DNA from: UBA935 sp031556725
Lineage (GTDB): Bacteria > Bacillota > Clostridia > Lachnospirales > Lachnospiraceae
DNA length: 64,000 nucleotides
Direction of reading: 5' to 3'
Assembly (NCBI GenBank): GCA_031556725.1
Contig: JAVBSL010000033.1
Location: 42,684 to 106,683, forward strand
In this document: piece after piece, positions 8,704-18,246 of the stretch
How positions within the stretch are numbered: the stretch's first letter is position 1
Layout: each line of letters starts with the position of its first letter
Program-made: the position numbers and the translations under genes
Notes under the pieces: model-generated
Told to the model about the DNA's origin: nothing
The model's input: only the letters and a program-made list of their open reading frames with translations
The model's database searches: none

Positions 8704-9135
8704 ATGTTTATGGGTGAATACAACCATACAGTCGATGTAAAAGGCAGACTGATCATCCCTTCCAAGTTTCGTGACAGCTTAGGCGACGAATTCGTGGTAA
8801 CAAAGGGATTGGACGGTTGTTTATTTGTGTATGACAATGTAGAGTGGCAGGTTTTTGAAGAAAAGCTGAAAACCTTACCTTTAACCAATAAAGATGCAAG
8901 ACAATTTGTCCGTTTCTTCCTGGCCGGTGCGGCTAATGTGGAAGTGGACAAGCAGGGAAGAATCCTGATTCCCAACGTACTGAGAGATTTTGCCGGAATA
9001 GATAAAGATGCCGTACTGATCGGTGTGGCCAGCAGAATTGAAATCTGGAGCAAGGAAAGATGGGAAGGCACAGCGGATTATCAAGACATGGAAGAGATTG
9101 CGGAGCATATGTCGGAGCTGGGACTGGGAATATAA
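8704..9135 (+). CDS. mraZ: Transcriptional regulator MraZ
   Basis: 143 residues. Two SpoVT/AbrB-like swapped-hairpin repeats carry the family DxKGR signatures (DVKGRLIIPSKFR near residue 10, DKQGRILIPNVLR near 82). The start MFMGEY at 8704 matches the family N-terminus; a second ATG at 8710 would also fit. MraZ forms a ring, binds the repeats just upstream and represses the dcw cluster, so autoregulation is very likely. rsmH follows 16 bases after the stop, as in most bacteria. Confidence 0.96.
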   Translation: MFMGEYNHTVDVKGRLIIPSKFRDSLGDEFVVTKGLDGCLFVYDNVEWQVFEEKLKTLPLTNKDARQFVRFFLAGAANVEVDKQGRILIPNVLRDFAGIDKDAVLIGVASRIEIWSKERWEGTADYQDMEEIAEHMSELGLGI

Positions 9136-9151
9136 AAACAGGAGAGTACGA

Positions 9152-10096
9152 ATGGCGTTTTCACATGCATCTGTTTTATTAGAAGAGACAATCGAAGGAC
9201 TGAAGATAAATCCTGAGGGTATATATGTAGATGGTACCTTAGGCGGCGGCGGACATGCCTCCCAGGTGGCAGCCAAGTTGTCAGGGAAGGGACGGCTGAT
9301 CGGGATCGATCAGGATGAAGCAGCCATTGCGGCAGCCGGTGAACGTCTTGCAGAGTTTGGTGACAGAGTAACCATTGTGCGTAATAACTACCGGAATACC
9401 AAGAGTGTTCTCCAGGAATTGCATATTGATAAGATTGACGGAATGATGTTAGATCTGGGTGTTTCATCCTATCAATTAGATACACTGGAACGAGGGTTTT
9501 CTTATAAATACGACACCGGATTAGATATGCGGATGGACACCAGACAAAGTATCAGTGCAAGAGAAATTATAAATGAGTATAGTGAAATGGATCTGTTCCG
9601 GGTAATCAGAGATTACGGAGAAGAGAAATTTGCCAAGAACATTGCAAAGCACATTGTCAGAGAAAGAACAGCGGATGCCATTAATACCACGGGGCAGCTG
9701 AATGAAATCATAAGAAATGCAATCCCGGCAAAGATGCGGGCGGAAGGCGGACATCCTTCCAAAAGAACCTTTCAGGCGATTCGCATTGAATGTAACAAAG
9801 AATTGGAAGTGCTGCGGGAATCGGTAGAAGAGTTGATTACTCTGTTAAATCCGGGCGGAAGGTTATGTATTATTACCTTTCATTCGCTGGAGGACAGGAT
9901 CGTTAAATCAATTTTCAGAAAATGTGAGAATCCTTGTACCTGTCCCACTAATTTTCCGGTATGTGTATGCGGGAAAGTAAGCATGGGTAAGGTGATTACC
10001 GGAAAACCAATCATTCCCAGTGAAAAAGAATGTCAAGTAAATAAGCGTGCAAAAAGCGCAAAACTGCGTGTTTTTGAAAAAGCAGGAAAGGAATAA
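9152..10096 (+). CDS. rsmH: 16S rRNA m4C1402 N4-methyltransferase RsmH
   Basis: 314 residues from the ATG at 9152, which has AGGAGA seven bases upstream. The open frame extends back into mraZ, but that extension lacks conservation and has no ribosome binding site. Visible family features: HASVLLEET near the start, the SAM loop DGTLGGGGHA, DLGVSSYQLD, and ITFHSLEDRIVK near the end. RsmH (MraW) methylates C1402 of 16S rRNA. It is the standard second gene of the dcw cluster. Confidence 0.97.
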   Translation: MAFSHASVLLEETIEGLKINPEGIYVDGTLGGGGHASQVAAKLSGKGRLIGIDQDEAAIAAAGERLAEFGDRVTIVRNNYRNTKSVLQELHIDKIDGMMLDLGVSSYQLDTLERGFSYKYDTGLDMRMDTRQSISAREIINEYSEMDLFRVIRDYGEEKFAKNIAKHIVRERTADAINTTGQLNEIIRNAIPAKMRAEGGHPSKRTFQAIRIECNKELEVLRESVEELITLLNPGGRLCIITFHSLEDRIVKSIFRKCENPCTCPTNFPVCVCGKVSMGKVITGKPIIPSEKECQVNKRAKSAKLRVFEKAGKE

Positions 10097-10099
10097 ATC

Positions 10100-10564
10100 A
10101 TGGCAGCGACTCAAGGAAGAGGATATGTGCAGGGCAATACGGTTAGAAAGCTGCAGACAGCACCAAACAGATACCCTGTCAGAATAGAAGAAACCCCCAG
10201 AAGGCAAATCAGTAACGCCACCAGAAAGAACAGAGAAAAAGCCCGCCATATGAATATGGGCTATGTACTTTTTCTGGTAACGGCAATGATTATTTCCGGT
10301 TTTATTTTAACCGGATACATCGGTTTGCAGTCGGATATTACCAATAGTATCAAACATATTGCCAAATTGGAGAACCAGTTAAATAATTTAAAGCTTGCAA
10401 ATGACGAGGAATATAGTAGAATAACTAATAGTGTTGATTTGGAGGAAATCAAAAGGATAGCCATTCAGGAATTGGGAATGCGTTATGCTGAGGAAGGTCA
10501 AATCATTGGATTTGTAAGCAGCGGAGATGATTACGTCAGACAGGTTGCAGATATTCCGGAATAA
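10100..10564 (+). CDS. ftsL: FtsL-like septum-site membrane protein
   Basis: 154 residues: a basic cytoplasmic N-terminus of about 50 residues, one membrane span (about 54-75), then a short extracellular leucine-zipper-like coiled coil (about 78-115) and the family's end pattern I-A-x-x-E-L-G-M-R-Y-A. FtsL/DivIC proteins link FtsQ/DivIB and the septal PBP/FtsW in the divisome. Sequence conservation in this family is poor; the call rests on topology plus position between rsmH and the PBP gene. The start is four bases after the rsmH stop. Confidence 0.82.
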   Translation: MAATQGRGYVQGNTVRKLQTAPNRYPVRIEETPRRQISNATRKNREKARHMNMGYVLFLVTAMIISGFILTGYIGLQSDITNSIKHIAKLENQLNNLKLANDEEYSRITNSVDLEEIKRIAIQELGMRYAEEGQIIGFVSSGDDYVRQVADIPE

Positions 10565-10576
10565 GCAGGTGTTTAA

Positions 10577-12808
10577 GTGGACAAACAGGTTAACAGGAAC
10601 CAGGGGATAAAAAATCAAAAATTTACAACAAAAATGCAGAAAAAGCTGGTGGTACTATTTATTATAGTATTTCTGGCTTTTGTGGGGTTATCCGCCCGGC
10701 TTATCATGATTACCAGAGAGAGCGGAGATCAGTATAAAAAACAGGTATTATCCCAGCAAAGATATGACAGTACCGTAATTCCATATAAACGCGGGGCAAT
10801 CCTGGACTCCAGAGGAACCAGCCTGGCTATCAGTGAAAAAGTATATAATGTAGTATTAGATGCCAAAGCATTATTGGAAAATGAAGAATATTTAGAACCC
10901 ACATTGGAAGCATTGCGGATGCAGTTTGGTTTCGATACGGGAAGTATCAGAACTTACTTAAATGACAATCCGTCTTCTCAGTATTATGTCCTTGCCAAAC
11001 GGCTTACTTATGAAGAAATAGCCGGCTTCAGGGAAATACAGGCAGATGCAGAAAAAGGAAAAGTGGTAAAGGGCATCTGGTTTGAAGAGGAGTATAAGAG
11101 AGCTTATCCAAACAATACTCTCGCCTGTGATTTGATCGGCTTTACTACCAGTGATAACCGTGGTTTATATGGATTAGAGGAATATTATAATGATATTCTT
11201 TCAGGGACAGCCGGCCGGGAATATGGCTACTTGAATGAGGATGCCGAACTGGAGAGGACCACCATCGCAGCGGTAGACGGCAACAGCATTGTGACCACCA
11301 TTGACGCCAATATCCAGGGAATCGTAGAAAAATATCTGAAAAAATTCAATGAAAAACATGCCAACGAGTACCATGAAGGAAATGGAGCTAACAATGTAGG
11401 CTGTATTATTATGGAAGTGGACACCGGTAATATTCTGGCCATGGCAAGTTATCCTAATTTTGATTTAAACGATATTAAGAATACCGATGCCCTGTTGGGT
11501 ATGACCATGGTGGATGCTGACGGAAAGAAAGTCTTGCCGACGGCCTATATCAACGAAGAAATTCTGGCCGAAATGGAAGAAGGTGTACTTTCCCAGAATT
11601 TTAATGCCCTTTGGAAAAATTTCTGTATTGTAGATACCTATGAACCGGGTTCGGTTACGAAACCTTTTACCGTAGCCACGGGCATCGAAAGCGGCAGTAT
11701 CATCGGTAATGAAGTTTATAATTGTGAAGGTTCTCTGGATGTGGGAGATCATACCATCAAATGCCATAATAAATATGGTGACGGGCTGCTGTCGGTTGCC
11801 GATGCAGTAAAAATTTCCTGTAACGTTTGCATGATGAAGATCGGTCAGGCTATCGGTAAAGACACTTTTGTTGATTTCCAGCATATTTTCAATTTTGGAC
11901 TAAAAACTAATGTTGATCTGGCCGGGGAAGCCAGGACGGCCAGTCTTGTGTACGGTAAAACCAATATGCGTTCGGCAGAGCTTGCCACCTGTACCTTTGG
12001 CCAGGGCTTTAATACTACCATGATCCAGACGATAACTGCTTTTTGCTCGCTGGTTAACGGCGGCAATTATTATGAACCTCACGTGGTCAGCAAAATTGTC
12101 AGCCCTACCGGTGCGACGGTACAAAATATCGAACCCAGATTGTTAAAACAGACGATTTCACCGGAAACCTCAGATATCGTCAGAGAATTTTGTAATCTGG
12201 TGGTATCCGAAGAAGATGGTACCGGCAGGACAGCCAGACCGGCAGGATACCGGATCGGCGGAAAAACCGGGACAGCTGAGACGGTACCCAGAGATAAGAT
12301 AAACTATGTAGTATCTTTTATGGGTTATGCTCCGGCAGACAATCCGCAAATTGCTATTTATGTAGTAGTAGACCGGCCCAACGTAAGATTACAGGATGAT
12401 GCCAAATATGCCACATACCTGGTGAAGGATATTTTAACCGAAGTATTGCCTTATCTGAAGATATATATGACCGAAGAACTTTCCGAAAAAGAACGTGCGG
12501 ATCTGGAAGCCCTGCAATTGGAAATCATAACTCCGGTAGTACCGGATGATCAAACAAAAGAGGGTGAAGATACGGAGGGAGAAGGGACAGAAGGAGAAGC
12601 AGAAAATACAGAGGGCGGAGAATCGGATAGTAAACAAACAAAAATATGGAAGACTTTTGCCATTGATCCGGCCACCGGCTATGCCGTAGACCCCAACACC
12701 GGAGATTATGTAGATCCGGTCACAGGGGCAGTTATCGGCGGCAGCTTTGCAACGGAAAATACGGAACAGATATTGCCACCGGCGGGGGAAGACACAGGTG
12801 CACCGTAA
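10577..12808 (+). CDS. Class B penicillin-binding protein (PBP2/FtsI type)
   Basis: 743 residues from a GTG at 10577. One N-terminal membrane helix (about 22-44), a pedestal/dimerisation domain, then the transpeptidase domain with all three active-site motifs intact: SVTK with S359, SCN at 414-416, and KTGT at 563-566. After about residue 640 comes a long low-complexity tail (Glu/Gly/Thr-rich, TEGEG-like) and a short Pro/Thr/Asp/Gly segment; no PASTA domain is seen. The place in the cluster is that of pbpB, the septal transpeptidase. The start codon and the exact role, division versus a second sporulation PBP, are inferred. A long hairpin separates it from the next, paralogous PBP gene. Confidence 0.9.
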   Translation: MDKQVNRNQGIKNQKFTTKMQKKLVVLFIIVFLAFVGLSARLIMITRESGDQYKKQVLSQQRYDSTVIPYKRGAILDSRGTSLAISEKVYNVVLDAKALLENEEYLEPTLEALRMQFGFDTGSIRTYLNDNPSSQYYVLAKRLTYEEIAGFREIQADAEKGKVVKGIWFEEEYKRAYPNNTLACDLIGFTTSDNRGLYGLEEYYNDILSGTAGREYGYLNEDAELERTTIAAVDGNSIVTTIDANIQGIVEKYLKKFNEKHANEYHEGNGANNVGCIIMEVDTGNILAMASYPNFDLNDIKNTDALLGMTMVDADGKKVLPTAYINEEILAEMEEGVLSQNFNALWKNFCIVDTYEPGSVTKPFTVATGIESGSIIGNEVYNCEGSLDVGDHTIKCHNKYGDGLLSVADAVKISCNVCMMKIGQAIGKDTFVDFQHIFNFGLKTNVDLAGEARTASLVYGKTNMRSAELATCTFGQGFNTTMIQTITAFCSLVNGGNYYEPHVVSKIVSPTGATVQNIEPRLLKQTISPETSDIVREFCNLVVSEEDGTGRTARPAGYRIGGKTGTAETVPRDKINYVVSFMGYAPADNPQIAIYVVVDRPNVRLQDDAKYATYLVKDILTEVLPYLKIYMTEELSEKERADLEALQLEIITPVVPDDQTKEGEDTEGEGTEGEAENTEGGESDSKQTKIWKTFAIDPATGYAVDPNTGDYVDPVTGAVIGGSFATENTEQILPPAGEDTGAP

Positions 12809-12833
12809 ATAGATATTCTAAAGATACGTGAAT

Positions 12834-12883
12834 AACCTCATGGAAAAGGTAATAGATTGTAGTAATACCTTTTTTATGAGGTT
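12834..12883 (+). promoter_or_regulatory. 18-bp hairpin covering the ribosome binding site of the second PBP gene
   Basis: Bases 12834-12851 pair with 12866-12883 over all 18 positions (16 Watson-Crick, two G-U in the middle), leaving a 14-base loop. The right arm contains the only Shine-Dalgarno-like sequence (GAGG at 12878-12881) of the gene starting at 12887. The T-tract after the stem is short (TTTCT), so it is a poor terminator. The simplest reading is an RNA element that restrains translation of the second PBP. Confidence 0.72.
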
Positions 12884-12886
12884 TCT

Positions 12887-14617
12887 ATGCTAAAAAACAA
12901 AACCTATAATCGTAAGAAGATTGTAACGGTATTTTTTCTTTGTATGGCAATATTTCTTTTGTTTACAGGGCGTTTGGTCTATTTGATGGTTTTTCGCTCT
13001 GATTATTATTCCGAGCAGGCGAAACAGCTTCACGAAAGAGAACGCAGCATTAAAGCGGCAAGGGGACGGATTATCGACGCCACAGGAACGGTAATTGCCG
13101 ATAATAAGACCGTGTGTACCGTTTCGGTTATCTATAATCAGGTCACTAACCGGGATGAGGTTATCAAGGTCTTGTGCCGGGAACTGGATCTGACGGAAGA
13201 ATACGTCCGTAAACGCGTCGAAAAGTATTCAGCCATCGAGCGGATCAAAAGCAATGTGGACAAAGAGACCGGTGACCGGATCAGGGATTATGATCTTGCC
13301 GGTGTAAAGGTGGATGAAGATTATAAAAGATATTACCCCTATGATACCCTGGCATCTAAGGTGCTTGGTTTTACCGGTGGGGATAATCAGGGAATCATCG
13401 GTCTTGAGGTTATTTATGAAGAATATTTGAAGGGAAAAGAGGGAACTATTTTAACGGTAACCGATGCCAAGGGAGTGGAACTGGATGCCGCGGGGGAAGA
13501 GCGGATCGACCCAATCAGCGGCAATGACCTGTATATCAGTCTGGATATGAACATTCAAAGCTATGCTACCCAACTAGCCGATCAGGTGATGGAAAATAAG
13601 CAGGCTGACAGCGTCTCGATTCTGGTAATGAATCCTCAAAACGGGGAAGTTATGGCTATGGCCAATGTACCGGAGTTTAATTTAAATCAGCCCTATACTT
13701 TAAACAATGGCATAGATGCTTCCACATTGTCACAGGAGGAACTGCAGAATCAGTTAAACGGTATGTGGCGAAATGGCTGCATTAACGATACTTATGAACC
13801 CGGTTCGACCTTTAAGATCATTACGGCAGCGGCCGGATTGGAAGAAGGGGTGGTATCTTTATCAGACACCTTCAGCTGCCCGGGATATGTTATGGTGGAG
13901 GATCGTCGAATCAGATGTCATAAGACCACCGGCCATGGGCATCAGGACTTTACCCTGGCTGCCATGAACAGCTGTAATCCGGTTTTTGTAACTGTGGGAA
14001 TGCGGTTGGGAGTGGATAATTTTTATAAATATTTTCAGCAGTTTGAGTTACTTAAAAAAACCGGAATTGATCTGCCCGGTGAAGCTGCCACAATTATGCA
14101 TAAAAAAGAAAATATGAAGGCCGTGGAGCTGGCAACAGTGGCTTTCGGCCAATCCTTCCAGATCACCCCCATTCAACTGGCGGTAACCGCATCTTCGATT
14201 GTCAACGGCGGCACCAGAGTAACGCCGCATTTTGCTGTAAAATCGGTAAGCCGGAAAGGGGAAGAAATAGAAAAATTTACTTTTCCCACAACGGAACATA
14301 TTGTTTCCGCAGAAACCTCGGAAACCATGCGAACAGTCTTGGAGCAGGTGGTGGAAAACGGAACCGGAAAGAACGCCTATGTGGAAGGCCAGCGGATCGG
14401 CGGCAAAACCGCAACCAGCCAGACCCTGCCCAGAGGAAGCGGCCGCTATATTGCATCATTTATCGGATTTGCACCGGCGGATAATCCCCAGGTTTTGGCT
14501 CTTGTAATTATCAATAATCCCCAGGGCGTTTATTATGGCGGGCAGGTGGCGGCACCGGTAATAGGACAGCTTTTTGAAAATATTCTTCCTTATTTGGATA
14601 AAATAGATTATAATTGA
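12887..14617 (+). CDS. Class B penicillin-binding protein, SpoVD-like
   Basis: 576 residues: an N-terminal membrane helix (about 12-33), a dimerisation domain, and a transpeptidase domain with STFK (S307, K310) and SCN (362-364). The third motif reads K507-T-A, not the usual KTG or KSG. The C-terminus stops right after the transpeptidase domain, with no PASTA repeat. It is a paralogue of the preceding PBP and holds the position of spoVD, the sporulation-specific PBP for spore cortex synthesis in Bacillus; that role is inferred from position. The Shine-Dalgarno sequence is inside a long hairpin, so translation may be conditional. mraY follows. Confidence 0.87.
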   Translation: MLKNKTYNRKKIVTVFFLCMAIFLLFTGRLVYLMVFRSDYYSEQAKQLHERERSIKAARGRIIDATGTVIADNKTVCTVSVIYNQVTNRDEVIKVLCRELDLTEEYVRKRVEKYSAIERIKSNVDKETGDRIRDYDLAGVKVDEDYKRYYPYDTLASKVLGFTGGDNQGIIGLEVIYEEYLKGKEGTILTVTDAKGVELDAAGEERIDPISGNDLYISLDMNIQSYATQLADQVMENKQADSVSILVMNPQNGEVMAMANVPEFNLNQPYTLNNGIDASTLSQEELQNQLNGMWRNGCINDTYEPGSTFKIITAAAGLEEGVVSLSDTFSCPGYVMVEDRRIRCHKTTGHGHQDFTLAAMNSCNPVFVTVGMRLGVDNFYKYFQQFELLKKTGIDLPGEAATIMHKKENMKAVELATVAFGQSFQITPIQLAVTASSIVNGGTRVTPHFAVKSVSRKGEEIEKFTFPTTEHIVSAETSETMRTVLEQVVENGTGKNAYVEGQRIGGKTATSQTLPRGSGRYIASFIGFAPADNPQVLALVIINNPQGVYYGGQVAAPVIGQLFENILPYLDKIDYN

Positions 14618-14669
14618 AGGGTCATTCTTTTGAGTGACTAAGGTATTGTAGGAAAGGTTGAAGATTAAG

Positions 14670-15626
14670 ATGAATACAACGATTGTAATACCGGTTATTA
14701 TATCTTTTGTAATTAGTGTTTTACTGGGTCCTTTTATTATCCCTTTTTTGCGAAAGCTGAAGGTGGGGCAGACAGTCAGAGATGATGGCCCGCAGACCCA
14801 TTTAAAGAAAGCAGGCACGCCGACTATGGGCGGAATTCTGATTTTGATTAGTATTGTAGCAACTTCGCTGTTGTATGTAAAAGACTATCCGCGAATTATT
14901 CCGATTCTGTTTTCCGCTTTGGGATTTGGATTGATTGGTTTTCTGGATGACTATATTAAAGTGGTTTTAAAACGGTCCATGGGTTTGCGGGCTTGGCAAA
15001 AGATGCTGGGGCAGCTTCTGGTAACGGGTATTTTGGCTTATTATATGATTAGCCGGCTGGATATTTCCATGGCCATGAAAATTCCCTTTGTGTCTGGGAA
15101 ATATGTGGATTTTGGTTTGTTAAATATTCCGATTTTATTTTTTATTGTGATAGCTACTGTTAATGGGACGAATTTTACCGACGGACTGGACGGATTGGCA
15201 AGCAGTGTGACAGTTTTGGTGGCCACCTTTTTCTCGGTGGTGTCCATCGGCATGGATGCCGGTATTTCACCGGTTACCTGTGCAGTAGTAGGTGCTTTGC
15301 TGGGATTTTTATTGTTTAATGTACATCCGGCCAGTGTATTTATGGGAGATACGGGTTCCCTGGCGTTGGGCGGGTTTGTTGCTGCCAGTGCATATATGAC
15401 GCAAATGCAATTGTTTATACCGATCGTGGGTTTGGTGTACATGGTGGAAGTGCTGTCGGTGATCATCCAGGTGTCCTATTTTAAGATCAGCGGCGGGAAG
15501 CGGGTTTTCAAGATGGCGCCCATTCATCATCATTTTGAATTGTGTGGCTGGAAAGAGACGAAAGTTGTTGCCGTGTTTGCGATCGTAACGGCAATTTTAT
15601 GCCTGCTGGCATTACTCGGTATTTAA
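14670..15626 (+). CDS. mraY: Phospho-N-acetylmuramoyl-pentapeptide transferase MraY
   Basis: About 318 residues from the ATG at 14670. A TTG four codons earlier (14658) abuts the AGGAAAGG site and leaves no room, so the ATG is preferred although its spacing is long. About ten membrane segments. Family motifs: GPQTHLKKAGTPTMGG, FLDDYIK, NFTDGLDGL (catalytic Asp cluster) and MAPIHHHFE. MraY transfers phospho-MurNAc-pentapeptide to undecaprenyl phosphate to make lipid I. murE, normally just upstream, is missing. A small hairpin (14621-14638) lies in the short gap after the PBP gene. Confidence 0.96.
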   Translation: MNTTIVIPVIISFVISVLLGPFIIPFLRKLKVGQTVRDDGPQTHLKKAGTPTMGGILILISIVATSLLYVKDYPRIIPILFSALGFGLIGFLDDYIKVVLKRSMGLRAWQKMLGQLLVTGILAYYMISRLDISMAMKIPFVSGKYVDFGLLNIPILFFIVIATVNGTNFTDGLDGLASSVTVLVATFFSVVSIGMDAGISPVTCAVVGALLGFLLFNVHPASVFMGDTGSLALGGFVAASAYMTQMQLFIPIVGLVYMVEVLSVIIQVSYFKISGGKRVFKMAPIHHHFELCGWKETKVVAVFAIVTAILCLLALLGI

Positions 15627-15647
15627 ATGAAAGAAGGTTATTGTTAA

Positions 15648-16994
15648 ATGGATATTCAGTTAGTTGGAAAAAAGGTATTGGTAGTAGGCAGCGGAATCAG
15701 CGGAATCGGAGCAGTAAAGCTTTTGAACCGGATCGGTGCCGTGCCGATATTATATGATGCTAATGAAAAAGTGAAAATACCGGAGGACGTTAAGGCCGAA
15801 ATTATTTTAGGTGAATTGCCGGAGGACGTACTTGCCGAGATACCGGTAGCGGTTATAAGCCCGGGAGTACCCATGGAAGCGGAAGCGGTGCTGAAGCTTA
15901 AAGAATATCAGATTCCCATTTGGGGTGAAGTGGAACTGGGATTTACCTGTGCGAAAGGCAGTGTTATCGCCATAACCGGAACCAATGGTAAGACCACCAC
16001 CACCACCTTGGTAGGGGAGATTATGAAAGCCTGTTGTCCATCAGTTTATGTGGTGGGGAATATCGGCAGGCCCTATACGGAAATTGCCATGGAAACAACG
16101 GAAGAGACAGTGACAGTAGCAGAAATCAGCAGCTTTCAATTAGAGACGATCAGCACCTTTTCACCTAAGGTTTCAGCCATTTTAAATATCACGCCGGATC
16201 ATTTGGATCGGCATAAAACCATGGACTGTTACGTAAAGATGAAAGAGAAGGTTGCTGAAAACCAAACTGCTGCGGATACATGTATCTTAAACTATGAAAA
16301 TGAATTCACCAGAGATTTTGGAATTGGGTGTCCGGCCGGGGTGGTTTACTTTTCTTCTGCCAGAGCATTGGAAAATGGCTATTATCTGAAGGATGAACAT
16401 ATTTATTTTGCAAAAGATCAAAAAGAACAGTGCCTGATGAGTATTCATGAGATGAATCTGGTGGGCATCTGTAATGTGGAAAATGTTATGGCCGCTATTG
16501 CAATTTGCAGCAGCATGCAGGTACCCATGGATGTGATTTTAGATACGGTTAAGAAGTTTCGGGCAGTGGAACACCGGATTGAATTTGTGGCAACCAAAGG
16601 CGGCGTGGATTATTACAATGATTCCAAGGGAACTAATCCGGATGCCGCCATTCAAGGAATTAGGGCCATGTCAAAACCCACGGTACTGCTGGGGGGAGGA
16701 TATGATAAGGGCAGCGAATATGATGAATGGATAGAAGCATTCAATGGGAAGGTAAAAGCGTTTATACTAGTGGGAGAAACCAGGGATAAGATTGCCCGTT
16801 GTGCCGCCAGGCATGGAATCAACAATGTGATTTTGGCAGATACCTTTGAAGAGGCACTGAATATATGCAAAGAACAGGCCCAGACAGGGGATGCGGTATT
16901 GCTCTCACCGGCTTGTGCAAGCTGGGGAATGTTTCCCAATTATGAAGTGCGGGGAAACTGTTTTAAAGAATTTGTATTGGCTTTGGAAGAGTAG
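15648..16994 (+). CDS. murD: UDP-N-acetylmuramoylalanine-D-glutamate ligase MurD
   Basis: 448 residues, the normal length. An N-terminal Rossmann-like domain (GSGISGIGA near residue 14) is followed by the ATP-binding motif GTNGKTTTT (about 110-118) of Mur ligases, the central-domain ITPDHLDRH, and the C-terminal domain with NDSKGTNP. It adds D-glutamate to UDP-MurNAc-L-Ala in the cytoplasm. The ATG at 15648 follows an AAGAAGG site 22 bases after mraY. Standard dcw gene between mraY and ftsW. Confidence 0.97.
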   Translation: MDIQLVGKKVLVVGSGISGIGAVKLLNRIGAVPILYDANEKVKIPEDVKAEIILGELPEDVLAEIPVAVISPGVPMEAEAVLKLKEYQIPIWGEVELGFTCAKGSVIAITGTNGKTTTTTLVGEIMKACCPSVYVVGNIGRPYTEIAMETTEETVTVAEISSFQLETISTFSPKVSAILNITPDHLDRHKTMDCYVKMKEKVAENQTAADTCILNYENEFTRDFGIGCPAGVVYFSSARALENGYYLKDEHIYFAKDQKEQCLMSIHEMNLVGICNVENVMAAIAICSSMQVPMDVILDTVKKFRAVEHRIEFVATKGGVDYYNDSKGTNPDAAIQGIRAMSKPTVLLGGGYDKGSEYDEWIEAFNGKVKAFILVGETRDKIARCAARHGINNVILADTFEEALNICKEQAQTGDAVLLSPACASWGMFPNYEVRGNCFKEFVLALEE

Positions 16995-17027
16995 AAATTA
17001 TTTTAAAGCAGAATAGGAGAACGTGGT

Positions 17028-18164
17028 TTGGCGAGAAAAAAAGAAGAAAGCTATTTTGACTACACTCTATTGTTCATTGTGTTGTTTTTATTGGGCTTTG
17101 GGCTAATAATGGTATATTCGGTCAGTTCCTATGAAGCCAATCTGGAATTGGGCGATTCTACTTTTTATCTGCGAAAGCAGTTGTTTGCAACAATAGTAGG
17201 ATTAGTTGGAATGATTTTTGTGGCTAACGTACCGTATCACTTTTGGGAACGTTTTGCCACCTTGGCGTACATAGTATCTACCGTACTGATTTTGTTGATT
17301 ATCCCTTTTGGTGTGGTCAGAAATGGAGCCAAAAGATGGTTATACATAGGAAGTTTGTCCTTACAGCCAGCGGAAGTTGCCAAACTGGGTATGATATTAT
17401 TTTTGGCCAGTCTGATCTGTAAAATGGGAAAAGGCATTCGCAGTCAAAAAGGTTTTTTTACTGTATTGCTGGTTCCGGTGCCTATTTGCTTGATGGTATG
17501 GATTATTACTAAGAATATGAGTTCGGCTATTATTATCTTTGGCATTGCCCTGCTGATGTTATTTGTGGCCAGCCCTGAATACAAAAGATTTATATTGCTG
17601 GGAATAGCCGGCGTAGCGGTGGCGGCTTTGGGAGTATTTGCCATTGTCAACATGGCCGGTTCGGAGTCCATGGGATTTCGTGGTGCCCGTATTCTGGCCT
17701 GGCTGGATCCTGAAGCATATGCTTCGGGCAAGGGCTTTCAGACCCTCCAGGCGTTGTACGCCATTGGTTCCGGAGGCGTTCTGGGCAAAGGCTTAGGGCA
17801 GAGCATGCAGAAACTGGGTTTTTTGCCGGAAGCGCAGAATGATATGATTTTTTCTATCATTTGTGAAGAACTGGGACTATTCGGAGCAATTGCTGTTATT
17901 ATGATGTTTTTACTTTTGATCTGGCGTTTTATGGTAATTGCCAATAATGCCCCGGATTTGTTTGGAGCCTTGCTGGTAGTGGGGGTTATGGGGCATATCG
18001 CCATCCAGGTTATTTTGAACATCGGGGTAGTAACCAATACCATTCCCAATACCGGAATTTCCCTGCCATTTATCAGTTATGGCGGTTCATCGGTAATGTT
18101 TTTGATGATTGAAATAGGCTTGGTGTTAAGTGTGGCCAAGGGCATCCGGCTGAAAGATTTATAG
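17028..18164 (+). CDS. ftsW: SEDS peptidoglycan glycosyltransferase FtsW/SpoVE
   Basis: 378 residues from a TTG at 17028, preceded by AGGAGA. About ten membrane segments with SEDS-family signatures: GAKRWL, the QPAEVAKL loop, the long segment with QNDMIFSIICEELG, and the C-terminal PFISYGGSS. SEDS proteins polymerise glycan strands from lipid II together with a class B PBP; two candidate partners lie upstream. FtsW (division) and SpoVE (spore cortex) cannot be told apart from sequence alone. murG, normally next, is absent; murA follows after 82 bases. Confidence 0.93.
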   Translation: MARKKEESYFDYTLLFIVLFLLGFGLIMVYSVSSYEANLELGDSTFYLRKQLFATIVGLVGMIFVANVPYHFWERFATLAYIVSTVLILLIIPFGVVRNGAKRWLYIGSLSLQPAEVAKLGMILFLASLICKMGKGIRSQKGFFTVLLVPVPICLMVWIITKNMSSAIIIFGIALLMLFVASPEYKRFILLGIAGVAVAALGVFAIVNMAGSESMGFRGARILAWLDPEAYASGKGFQTLQALYAIGSGGVLGKGLGQSMQKLGFLPEAQNDMIFSIICEELGLFGAIAVIMMFLLLIWRFMVIANNAPDLFGALLVVGVMGHIAIQVILNIGVVTNTIPNTGISLPFISYGGSSVMFLMIEIGLVLSVAKGIRLKDL

Positions 18165-18176
18165 TACAAGATACAT

Positions 18177-18204
18177 TTGAATAAACTCTCCATATAAATA
18201 GAAT
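18177..18204 (+). promoter_or_regulatory. Possible promoter ahead of murA
   Basis: TTGAAT (18177-18182) and TAGAAT (18199-18204) with a 16-bp spacer lie in the 82-base gap between ftsW and murA. Moderate matches only; the gene could equally be read through from upstream. Confidence 0.35.
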
Positions 18205-18246
18205 AGGTCTTTTATTGAATCTAAACCGAAAGGGAAAGGTGAAGCT

